A program made the position numbers and the translations under genes. The notes beneath the pieces are model-generated. The model ran no database searches. It saw only the letters and a program-made list of their open reading frames with translations, and was not told the DNA's origin. This document shows positions 21,867-30,412 of a stretch of 35,625 nt of DNA, piece by piece. The DNA comes from Zelonia costaricensis (Eukaryota > Euglenozoa > Kinetoplastea > Trypanosomatida > Trypanosomatidae). The stretch is from positions 1 to 35,625 of the forward strand of contig JASAOO010003280.1 in the NCBI GenBank assembly GCA_030849075.1, given 5' to 3'. Every line of letters starts with the position of its first letter. The stretch's first letter is position 1.

Positions 21867-23570
21867 TCAGGAGGGTGTCTTGCTCGGGGCTGCGGTGTGG
21901 GTGAGGTCAGCCAAGATGTGCTCCTGCCCCGTCTCTTTCAGCCAGTCGCGAAACATGGACGTAACCCGCTGGTGCATCTCGTCGACCAGGTCGGTGCGGC
22001 CGGCGTCCCGCAACTGCGCCGTTGCGTCGGCGATGGAGTCGTTCACCTCGCGCAGGCGCTGCAGCCGACGATTCACCGCGTCGCGGTACGGCGGGGGTAG
22101 CGGGCATGGGTTGGTGCGCGTCACGTTGCTGAGGTTGGCAGACTGCGTCAGCGGAAACGGTGTGCTCTGGAACTCGGACGGCGGCAGAATGGAGTCGTGG
22201 TCTGGCAGGCCGACATTCCAGACGTTCAGCAGCGGGCTGATGCCGGAGCTGCTGATGTGCTGCTCCATGGCCGGGTAGAACGAGTTGTACGGTGCAAACC
22301 GCACGCCGGCGCCGCTGGCAGAGGACGACGAGGAGGGGGTCGGTCCGTTCGCCTTGCCGCTGCTGCTCGCTGCGGTGCCGGTGCCATCACCCGCCATGAG
22401 CACCGGCGGCGTGTTGACGCAAACGTAGAGGGTGACGTGGGTGCAGTTGCTGACCACGACGGCCCCGCACAGGGCGGAGATGCAGCAGTGGTGGCAGTTC
22501 TGCACGCTGAGGACGCCGCTCACCGGGCCCAGGAACACCGTGCAGTTCGTCAGCGCCGTCAGCTGCGTGTGCGGCAGCACGGAGGGGGCGTAGATGTGCG
22601 TCTGCGAGCTATTGCTGATGGTCAAGTTGGACGACAAGAGCCGTGAGGCGGCGTCGGGAAGAAGCGTGTACGGCGTGATGTGCACCGTGCTGACTAGGTT
22701 AGTGATTGTCACGTTGTTGAAGCCGAACGCGTTTGCCGCCGCGTTGGCGCCGCTGCCGACCTTCTTGATTTCGCCGTTCGAGCGAATGCGGACGCGCAGG
22801 TACTGCGTCAGCACCGCCACGTCGATCGTCTTCTCGTTGTACTGCCAGAGGAAGCTCACACTCGGCCCAAACGGCTGCTCGACGCCGTTGACCACCTCGC
22901 GCAGCAGGTAGCCGAGCTCGGCCGCGTCGGCCATGGTCAGCCGCGACGCCCGCGTGACGGCCACGGCGCAGATGAAGTCGTGCAGGTGCTGCCGCACGTA
23001 CTCGGCGACCGACTCGGGCGTCACCTCGCTCGGCGCACTCGTCCGCTTCCGCTCCACGAACAGCTGGCAGAGGAGAAAGACCAACAGCCCCGGCAGACTG
23101 ACCTGGCGCGCCGTCGAGGCGGCCGGCCAGCGACCTTGATCCACCGTGCCGCCCATCTTCTGAAGCAGTGCCCGGTTGCTCTCCTGTCGCAGCTGCGCCA
23201 CGCTCGCCCGCTCCCCGCCGGAGTACGCCGGGGTGCTCTGAATGCAGCCGCCACTGAAGGCGAAGAAAACGTCGAAGACGGCGTACGCGGTCGACTCACG
23301 CAGCCCCAGCGTCGACATCGCCGTCTCCTTCCAGTTGGCCAGCGAGATGGACGTCTTGTTGCCTGTCCCTTGCAGCACCTTCAACACCGACGCCGTCGTC
23401 AGCCCACTCGGCGCGTTCAGCAGCGCGCCGCAGTTCTCGAACAGGACGGGGTTGACGCAGTACACGGCCTGCGAAGGCGCGGTGGGACTGCTGGCCTCGC
23501 TGCCGGCGGCGCTGAGGTGGCTCGAGCCGCTGCCGCTGCGGCCAAAAGAGGCGCTGGGCCTGCGCGACAT
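21867..23570 (-). CDS. TBCCD1: TBCC domain-containing protein 1
   Basis: 567 residues. The C-terminal half carries a cofactor-C-like parallel beta-helix (~285-430): ITNLVSTVHITPYTLL, LTISNSSQTHIYAPSVLPHT, NCTVFLGPVSGVLSVQNC, HCCISALCGAVVVSNC, LYVCVNTPPVL, then the TBCCD1 hallmark VRFAPYNSFYPAMEQHI and NVWNVGLPDH. The last ~80 residues resemble the TBCCD1 C-terminal helix (VTSMFRDWLKETGQ). TBCCD1 is a centrosome/basal-body-associated relative of tubulin cofactor C, and in T. brucei it is linked to basal body, bilobe and kinetoplast organisation. A Ser/Gly-rich insert (~393-424) interrupts the domain just before VRFAPYN. Start placed at MSRRPSASF (23570) because an SL acceptor at 23683 lies inside the upstream open frame (to 23810), whose extra 80 residues are low-complexity. 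Confidence 0.9.
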   Translation of the reverse strand: MSRRPSASFGRSGSGSSHLSAAGSEASSPTAPSQAVYCVNPVLFENCGALLNAPSGLTTASVLKVLQGTGNKTSISLANWKETAMSTLGLRESTAYAVFDVFFAFSGGCIQSTPAYSGGERASVAQLRQESNRALLQKMGGTVDQGRWPAASTARQVSLPGLLVFLLCQLFVERKRTSAPSEVTPESVAEYVRQHLHDFICAVAVTRASRLTMADAAELGYLLREVVNGVEQPFGPSVSFLWQYNEKTIDVAVLTQYLRVRIRSNGEIKKVGSGANAAANAFGFNNVTITNLVSTVHITPYTLLPDAASRLLSSNLTISNSSQTHIYAPSVLPHTQLTALTNCTVFLGPVSGVLSVQNCHHCCISALCGAVVVSNCTHVTLYVCVNTPPVLMAGDGTGTAASSSGKANGPTPSSSSSASGAGVRFAPYNSFYPAMEQHISSSGISPLLNVWNVGLPDHDSILPPSEFQSTPFPLTQSANLSNVTRTNPCPLPPPYRDAVNRRLQRLREVNDSIADATAQLRDAGRTDLVDEMHQRVTSMFRDWLKETGQEHILADLTHTAAPSKTPS

Positions 23571-23682
23571 CACGAGGCGGTTTTCTTCTTCTGTGGTTGT
23601 TGATGTTGATGCTCGTTGGCGCTCTTTTGTTGTTTGCCTTGTTTTGTGTGTAAATACACGCCAACACGGAACCGTTGCGGTA

Positions 23683-23724
23683 CTCCAGCGGAGGGAAGCG
23701 GAGGGAGGCACAAGGGGGGGGGGG
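23683..23724 (-). promoter_or_regulatory. Polypyrimidine tract and SL acceptor of TBCCD1
   Basis: On the - strand a C11 run then CTTGTGCCTCCCTCCGCTTC-type sequence (23724 to ~23690) leads to the first AG at 23684-23683. The 5' UTR would be 112 nt to the ATG at 23570. The site lies within the long open frame and so argues against the start at 23810. Confidence 0.55.
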
Positions 23725-25503
23725 CAAAGGGCGGCGGGCTGAGGGGAGCCGGTTGATGACGGTACGGTGAGTAGAGAGTGTGTCAAACAAGGCAACAACA
23801 ACAACAGCAAAAAAAAAAAAGAACTGAACAGCGTGTGCCGTGCGTTTGTCTAAAGAGTGGCCCCCCCGCGAGACAGATATGGGAATCGCCAGCGGAACGA
23901 GTCGTGCACGTCCTACGTGGGTGCGCCGACACAACAACAACACTTCAGAAGGCAAGACGCTGCTTCGTCCGCTTCTGAGCTCGCCCTCTCGTCGCGCGTG
24001 CTTTCTCAGTGCCGGAGGGCAGTTGCGTTGCGAGCGTGTGTGATGGCAGTTGATGTGAAGCAGTGAAGATGGTAATGAAGTGGGAGTAGAAAGCGAAACA
24101 ATACGCAAAGCGCTGGTGCGTGCGTGTGTGTTCGTGCTTTCCAGCTCTCCTAGTCACGTGCGACGTGTCGCGTAAGAGGGCCAGTGAGAAGCATCGGAGA
24201 AGGAAGAGAGCAAGAGTAGAGAGACGGAGAGATGGCCACGGCGCGCACGTATGCAGCCACGCCTGTGGCCGCACACGCACACGTGCACACACAGACAACT
24301 ACAGCTACAACAGTACTCAACTCCAAATGCAGACGACGAGAGCGCCACACCCACGCGCCGCCTCCCGCTCTTCACGAGTCACGTGCTTGTGCACGCTGTG
24401 GGAGGGGGGGGGGCATGAGGGCGACACAGGGTGCCAACGACAACAGTCGTGCTTACACCTGTGCATGCGTCGCTGCCAACGCATTCTCGATCTCTGCTTG
24501 GCGGTGCAGAATGCGACTCGCCGAAGACCTCGGCGCGAAACCAGCTACATCCTTTTGGGGGTCGGAGGAGGGGAAACGTCTGGCTCTTCTTCTTTATTAT
24601 TATTCAGTTCCTCAAGTGTGTCACCCTGTTACACCTAGCGTCCGCAAATCCCACCGAACATTCTCACACAAACACACGGACACACAAGCCCAAGCTCACG
24701 GACATACACAAACCTACGCACTTCTCGACACAAACAGCTACGCAAAGGCACAGTGGCGCATTTACAAGGTCGCCTCAAAGAAAAAAAAGACGCACACGCG
24801 GGGGGGGGTTGCTCTGCACGGCGGCAGAGACGACGAGGGGGCAAAGAGGATGGAGAAGGCGAGAAGCAACGGAGCGACACAATGCAAAGCGAAGCCAAGA
24901 AGAGAGAAGAGCCAAGGCGAGAGAGAGAAGAAAGAACGAAACGAAAAAGGGGAAGGCACGTGCTCGAATCGCCTGCAGCGACAACGGCAGCAGCCGAGCA
25001 CTGACGTGGCATCGAGCCCTTCCACCCTTCCCCGCTTCCGCACCGTGGGTGGGCCGCGCGCGCGGTCGCTAAACTGGTCGCAGGAGAAGGAGAAGGAGAG
25101 GGGGGCAGGCTGGAAAACAAACGGGGGCACGGCGCGTAGACGCACATTCGACGGCATCGTAAAGTTGCACCCTCCCTCCGCCCACCCGCCCGGGAGCAAA
25201 CCGGACTCTCCTTGTCACCTGCGCCAGACACAGCGGACCACTACGACAACACGCCCACGAGAGAGATCAAGAGAATGCAGAGCCCCAGGCAAGTCTCACA
25301 ATGGAAATCAAAGCAGCGACCAGGTTGACAGACGCGGCAGGTAATGACTGCCATATGCTTGCATGAGAGCGAAGTTACGTAACGCCACTCTTGTTCCTCA
25401 AAACCACAAACGCCGATGCAATCGCGAATGCGCGAGTCGACGAAAGGAGAAATTTCTAACTTGACTTCAACGGCATAGCCGAAAATGCCACGCCTGCGCG
25501 TCT

Positions 25504-25666
25504 GCGTGTGTGCTTGTGCGTGTGTGTGTGTGTGCGCTTGTCTGTATTGCCATCTTCGGACATGCGGGCATGTCTATCGCACCGCAACACTTCAACTCGC
25601 GTACAAACAGACACACACACACACGTGGACACACACATACACACACGCAAACATAAGCGCACACGC
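25504..25666. repeat. TG/CA imperfect inverted repeat
   Basis: Left arm 25504-25545 (GCGTGTGTGC ... GCGCTTGTCTGT) is an imperfect reverse complement of right arm 25607-25666 (ACAGACACAC ... GCGCACACGC), with a loop of about 60 nt. Both the inner TCTGT/ACAGA ends and the outer GCGTGTG/CACACGC ends match, so it is more than two random microsatellites facing each other. It lies 520-680 nt past the CWH43 stop, in the likely 3' UTR. Confidence 0.65.
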
Positions 25667-26185
25667 GTGTGCGCATCTTTGTAGGAAGAAACAAAGACGG
25701 GGGGGGGATGGAGACCTCCACAACGCAAAGGGCGAATCCATCAAACAGCCGAGGAAGACGAGGAGGCGAAGCGGGGATCGCGGCGTGGGCTCCGTCACAG
25801 GAAGTGCGTGTGCGAGACAGAGCTTAAAAAAAAAAAATGGAAATACCAAGGCAGCTCAAGAGAGGCAACAGGAGAAGCTAAGAAGCGATGACGGGGAGGG
25901 GGGGAAGTTACAGAGAGGGGTGGCGACAGCGCGCGCGTTCACCGTGCCCGCGACAGCCCAGACACGAGCCTGCCCCGGCAACCACCACCGTTCCCCATCA
26001 CGTCTCCGTGTGGTCCTCCTTCTTCAACACATTGAGTTCTTCTTTGCACCCCCACTCCCTCCTCCTCCCGCTCCTCTCGCATGTCGTGCCGACGTCCCCA
26101 CCACGCGTTCTGCACGGCGCTGGCTCAAGCCACTTATCGCGCACCACCGCTCCCCATCCAACACGCAACGCGCCACCACACACGC

Positions 26186-29100
26186 TCATTGGCGCCGCTC
26201 GAACGCGAGCTGGATGACCTGGATTTCGGTGTCGGACAGCTTCTCGACGCCCTGGTCGACGATGCGCCACCAGTCGAACAGGCGCACCTGGTACGGCTGC
26301 AGCTTTGCCGCGTCCTCGGGCGCCTCGTCGGCCGTCGCGCCGGTCTTGTACAGGCAGTACTGGCAGTACCGGTCAACAAACTCGAAGCGCGGGTGTGCCG
26401 TGGAGTAGCGGCCCGTGTCGTTGTAGTAGAAGTGGCGCGGCGGCTTGTCCGGCGGCGGGCGGCGGAAGCTGCTGTCGACCTTCATGCCCTCCTCGAGGTA
26501 GCCGACGTGCTGGAGCTTGACTTCGGTGTTGAAGTCTGTGTTCTCGTGCGGCTCCTTCGTCACCGTCACAGGCGGCTCCTCCTCGTACCCGCCCCGCTCC
26601 CACAGGCGCGTCCACGGGTGGTGGCGGTAAATATCCAGGGCTGCATCACGGAACTTGCTCTTTGCCGTGGGGTCCGTGTACTCCTGGTAGCGCTCCTTCA
26701 TTCCGGGGTGGGTGACGAGGTAGCCAAGCCACATGGACGGGCCCGGGTTCGACTTGGCGAGGCGGCCGAGGAACTGCGACTGCAGCAGACCGTCCGCCCA
26801 GTGCTCTGTGTTGCCGAAGTGGCCCACGTACGTGTGCATCGGCAGCCCGTACACGTCGAGCACGGCGTGGATGACGCATGCCAGCTCGCCCAGCGGCGAC
26901 GGAATGACATAGCGGCGCACACTCAGAATCGGGTAGCGGGTGATGAGCGCGCAGCCGTACGTGTTGTCCAGCGCTGTTGGCCCGTAGTCGGTATAGCGAA
27001 AGCCGAGGTGGTACGAGATGTAGTCAACCATGTCGCGATTGCCGTTGGTCAGGTGCATGCTGTCGCTCTCCAGCAGCCCAATCACACTAGCTTCCGTCTT
27101 GCGCAGCTCCTCCGTCATGCGGGAAAAGGAGTCGACATTGTAGTTGTCGAGCCCGAAGTGCACCGTCCAGATGGCGCCGGAGAAGAAGGTCATTGCCTTG
27201 GCGGCCTCCCAGACAGCTGCGCGGTCGGCGGGCGAAAGATGGCCGACGGCGTACTTGGGATTAACGGGGACGCCCGGCTGCGACGAGGTGATGTTGCGGC
27301 CCATCACTTCCACGGCGTCCTCGAAGCGCTTCGCGTAGTAGATCGACTCGAACTCCTTCGTCCTGGGGTCGGTCATGATGTTGCGCTCCTTGCGCAGCTG
27401 GATGAGCAGCTGGTGCAGGTGCAGCACCTCGTTCTGGAACGTCATGGCCGTCTTCTGGTGCGCCGGGAACGTGACGTCGTGCCCCATCGTCACGCGGCCG
27501 ATGAAGACCCACGCAAACAAGAAGAGAGTGAGCATCAGGACCATGAGCTGGATCGAGCGCTGCTTGCGCGCGGTGGTGACATCGATGAAGGTTGCCGCGA
27601 CAGCACGCGAGCCGCGAATGCGCCGCCCCACCACCGCCGCCGTGCTGTACAGGACGAAGACGTGGGCGAGAATGAGCGGCCGCGACTTCTCCCGCACAAT
27701 CCACGCCATCGGCACAAAGGGGTAGGAGATGCAGAGGGCGTACAGGGTGCACACCACGATGGTGCACATCAGCCACGCAAACTCGAAGGAGGCAAAGAAG
27801 CGGCACTCGCGGCTGATCGCCGCGTTGGCGTCCATGGCGTCGGCCACAAGGGCGAAGCGCCGGTCGCCCTGGTGGGCCCACGTCACCTCCATGACGAAGG
27901 GGAACAGCACACCGACGCAGAAGGTGAAGCCGAGGCCGCCGAGGAAGGCGACCTCCTTGCTGCCCGAGAAGCTCTCCTGCGCCTCCCAGTACTTTACATC
28001 CACCTGCTCCCGCGGCGTCGACATCGTCACCGGGTAGCCGTCGTGCGGAATCTCGTACGTGAAGTTCGTCTGCCGCGTCGCGAAGAGCATCAGGCAGGTG
28101 CTGAACAAGAAGAAGACACCAAAGCGCGCCCACGAGCCGGCAAACGTGCTGTGCAGCAGTCGGCGCACCACATCCGGGCGGCGGCGCGGCCGCAGCAGGA
28201 CGAGCGCGATGGGCAGCACGTCCATGGAGTAGTACAGGCCGGCGGTGAAGACGCCGGCGATGAGCAGGTTTGCCGGGAACGGCTCCACCGCCAGCAGGCG
28301 GGGAATGTAGTTGGCGGAGTTGAAGAAGGTGATACCAATGCTTGTGATGCTCCCAAAGAGGACGCCGAGCAGCGCGGGCGAGGGCGGTGTGTACAGAGTC
28401 GCGACGGCCGCCACCGTGTTCTCGTTCACCTCGTCGACCTGGCTCAGGCTGAAGTGCACGCCGCGTGTGCTGGACACCTCCAAACTCTTCTTCTCATCGC
28501 GCGCCCCACCAAACGTGCCGCCACGGGTGCCCGGCACGTCGCCGGACCCCACCTGGCGCACCTCCTCCGCGTCCACGCTGGCCCGCGCGGATCGGGGCGT
28601 GCTGCTGCTCCCACTTCCCTGCTGCGTCTGCTGCTGCTGCTGCTGCGTGGTTGTTTCCTCCTTGAGCGTGTTGCCCATCATGGCGTGCCGGTAGATGACC
28701 GTCGTGAAAATGAAGCCCAGGAGGATGCCGTAGACGCTGCCGTAGAAGGGGTTGGTGAAGAAGGGGGAGACGCCGGCGTGCTGCACGCGGAGCAGCATGC
28801 ACAGCACCAGTCCCAGGGGCAGCGCCATCGTCATGCGGCGGCTGTCCTCGTTCCCCTCCACCCAGGAGCGCTTCAGCGACACGGTGGACGGGTAGAGGCA
28901 GCGGGTGTAGAGGGCGAGGGAGAGGAAGAGCGGCCCCATGGCAACGACGAGGATCTTCTTTCCGGGGTCTGCGCGCACGAGCTGGTGCAGGTGCGTGAGG
29001 ACGGCGAGGGCGTAGAACATGATGTACATGGGCACGGTGCGGTAGCTCAGGCCAATTGGGACGTGGCTCGGCTTCAGCCACGTCCGCGCAAACGGGCAGG

Positions 29101-30412
29101 GCCCGGTGGCCCAGCGGCGGAACGCCGGGATGCGGAGCAGGCACGGCGCGCCGAGCACCAACACCGAGCAGACCTCCCACGAGAGCGACATGGCGATGAG
29201 TGGCATGAAGTACATGTGCTGCACGAGGTGCGCCACCATCTCGAAGAAGAGGTGGGCCCAGTAGATGTCGCAGAGCCACAGCAACAGCCGCGACGGGGCG
29301 CTGCAGAAGCTGAAGCGGTGCAGGATGACGTCGTGATCGAGGAAGAATTCGCCGGTGGTCGTGCGCGGCGGCGAGGTGAGGGGAATGCCGTCCTCGCCGC
29401 CTGCCGCGCTGCCGATGTCGTCGATGCTGGGTGGGGCGATGCTCCCGTCGCGGTCGCTGGTCGGGTAGGCCTCCAGCCCGGTCGGCACCAGCGGCGGCGG
29501 CACCGCGACGGCGGCGTCGCCATCCCGCACACCGCTTGCCGATGTCGTGCTGCCGAGGACCCCGAGCACCTGCTTGGCCGTGCCGGCCACCCCGTTCACC
29601 TGGCGACGGGCCCAGCGCTTGCGGTAGAAGCTGGGCGACCCGCTGAGCCACCACCCCTCCTGCTTGAGGTCAAACCAGGCGGAGCCGTCGAAGACGATGT
29701 TGCACGTGCCGAACGTCCACTCGAACATGTTTGACATGCTGAAGGAGCCGTTGGCGCACGTGCTGAAATGGTACGCGTAGCAGCACACCACGCCGACCGA
29801 CGCGATCGACTCGCCCCACAGACAGAAGCGCTTGACGGAGAGGGAGACGGCGGCGTCCTGCTGGGTTGAGTAGATGGCCATGTTGTACCGGTTGCGGCGC
29901 ACCAGCGTCGTCACGGTGACCTGCAGCACAAAGCAGAAGAAGATGTACGGGCAGAAGCCAAGGTTGTGGTAGGGCAGCGACTCGTAGGAGGCCACCATGG
30001 TCCACACCACGGCCCCAATCAGCCGCCAGATGTCGACGAACAGTACGAGAAGGGCCAGGAATGCCGTGCTGCTCAGAAACGCCCTCCAGGAGCCGCGGAG
30101 GCTGTAAAGATCCGCCATGCCGCGCGACGCCTTCTGCCAGAACACGTTGAAGGTGGACATGGTGGCGGCAATGCGGAAGGGGGAGCACAACACAAACGCG
30201 GTGCGCCACGTCTGCCGCTCCGGCATCATGTCCCCGATGGTGGCGCTAATGCTTGGCCAGAACTCGTAGTGGTCCTCGCCGCACGACGTCGTGAGAATCT
30301 CGCGTGAATGCAGAATGAGGCCCATGTAGAGGCAGCACAGCAGCGTGCAGCCTGTCACGAGGGCGTAGATGAGCGCCGCATACGACGCAGGGATGTAGAA
30401 GATGTGCCGCAT
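26186..30412 (-). CDS. CWH43: CWH43-like GPI-anchor lipid remodelling protein (Frag1/PGAP2-like N-terminus plus CWH43 C-terminal EEP-type domain)
   Basis: 1408 residues, a polytopic membrane protein. Residues 1-~255 look like the Frag1/PGAP2 part: signal-anchor start (YAALIYALVTGCTLLCC), then FWPSISATIGDMMPER and several membrane helices. A low-complexity linker (~258-356) and a Gln/Ser-rich one (~580-666, TTQQQQQQTQQ) separate further multi-spanning segments. From ~1075 to the end is the CWH43 C-terminal domain of the endonuclease/exonuclease/phosphatase fold: VHFGLDNYNVDSF, VIGLLESDSMHLTNGNRD, YTDYGPTALDNTYGCALITR, SPLGELACVIHA and YLVTHPGMKERY, all close to yeast Cwh43. In yeast Cwh43 exchanges diacylglycerol for ceramide in GPI anchors; action in ER/Golgi membranes is inferred. 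Length exceeds yeast (~950) mainly through linkers. The first in-frame ATG is used; it is directly preceded by an AG, so a downstream start is not excluded. Confidence 0.9.
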   Translation of the reverse strand: MRHIFYIPASYAALIYALVTGCTLLCCLYMGLILHSREILTTSCGEDHYEFWPSISATIGDMMPERQTWRTAFVLCSPFRIAATMSTFNVFWQKASRGMADLYSLRGSWRAFLSSTAFLALLVLFVDIWRLIGAVVWTMVASYESLPYHNLGFCPYIFFCFVLQVTVTTLVRRNRYNMAIYSTQQDAAVSLSVKRFCLWGESIASVGVVCCYAYHFSTCANGSFSMSNMFEWTFGTCNIVFDGSAWFDLKQEGWWLSGSPSFYRKRWARRQVNGVAGTAKQVLGVLGSTTSASGVRDGDAAVAVPPPLVPTGLEAYPTSDRDGSIAPPSIDDIGSAAGGEDGIPLTSPPRTTTGEFFLDHDVILHRFSFCSAPSRLLLWLCDIYWAHLFFEMVAHLVQHMYFMPLIAMSLSWEVCSVLVLGAPCLLRIPAFRRWATGPCPFARTWLKPSHVPIGLSYRTVPMYIMFYALAVLTHLHQLVRADPGKKILVVAMGPLFLSLALYTRCLYPSTVSLKRSWVEGNEDSRRMTMALPLGLVLCMLLRVQHAGVSPFFTNPFYGSVYGILLGFIFTTVIYRHAMMGNTLKEETTTQQQQQQTQQGSGSSSTPRSARASVDAEEVRQVGSGDVPGTRGGTFGGARDEKKSLEVSSTRGVHFSLSQVDEVNENTVAAVATLYTPPSPALLGVLFGSITSIGITFFNSANYIPRLLAVEPFPANLLIAGVFTAGLYYSMDVLPIALVLLRPRRRPDVVRRLLHSTFAGSWARFGVFFLFSTCLMLFATRQTNFTYEIPHDGYPVTMSTPREQVDVKYWEAQESFSGSKEVAFLGGLGFTFCVGVLFPFVMEVTWAHQGDRRFALVADAMDANAAISRECRFFASFEFAWLMCTIVVCTLYALCISYPFVPMAWIVREKSRPLILAHVFVLYSTAAVVGRRIRGSRAVAATFIDVTTARKQRSIQLMVLMLTLFLFAWVFIGRVTMGHDVTFPAHQKTAMTFQNEVLHLHQLLIQLRKERNIMTDPRTKEFESIYYAKRFEDAVEVMGRNITSSQPGVPVNPKYAVGHLSPADRAAVWEAAKAMTFFSGAIWTVHFGLDNYNVDSFSRMTEELRKTEASVIGLLESDSMHLTNGNRDMVDYISYHLGFRYTDYGPTALDNTYGCALITRYPILSVRRYVIPSPLGELACVIHAVLDVYGLPMHTYVGHFGNTEHWADGLLQSQFLGRLAKSNPGPSMWLGYLVTHPGMKERYQEYTDPTAKSKFRDAALDIYRHHPWTRLWERGGYEEEPPVTVTKEPHENTDFNTEVKLQHVGYLEEGMKVDSSFRRPPPDKPPRHFYYNDTGRYSTAHPRFEFVDRYCQYCLYKTGATADEAPEDAAKLQPYQVRLFDWWRIVDQGVEKLSDTEIQVIQLAFERRQ

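Larger units (their letters stand above)
23571..26185 (-). other. Long non-coding spacer between CWH43 and TBCCD1
   Basis: About 2.6 kb with no convincing gene on either strand. It should hold the CWH43 3' UTR and TBCCD1 5' region. It includes A-runs at 23809-23820 and 25828-25837 (T-runs in the transcript), a long purine-rich stretch on the + strand (~24820-24957, thus pyrimidine-rich in the transcript), poly-G runs (23714-23724, 24408-24416, 24800-24809), and the TG/CA inverted repeat at 25504-25666. Candidate frames are microsatellite or Arg/Lys/Glu-rich read-through. Confidence 0.7.

Noticed and set aside
23571..23810. N-terminal extension of TBCCD1 to an ATG at 23810
   Set aside because: Contains a C11 pyrimidine tract and AG acceptor at 23683; residues are compositionally unlike the protein.
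24232..25344. 370-codon + strand frame in the CWH43-TBCCD1 spacer
   Set aside because: Wrong strand for the unit, built of purine-rich read-through (Arg/Lys/Glu) and dinucleotide repeats.
26081..29734. 1217-codon + strand open frame opposite CWH43
   Set aside because: Antisense shadow: Arg/His/Val-rich, no recognisable domain, and the opposite frame encodes a clear CWH43 homologue.
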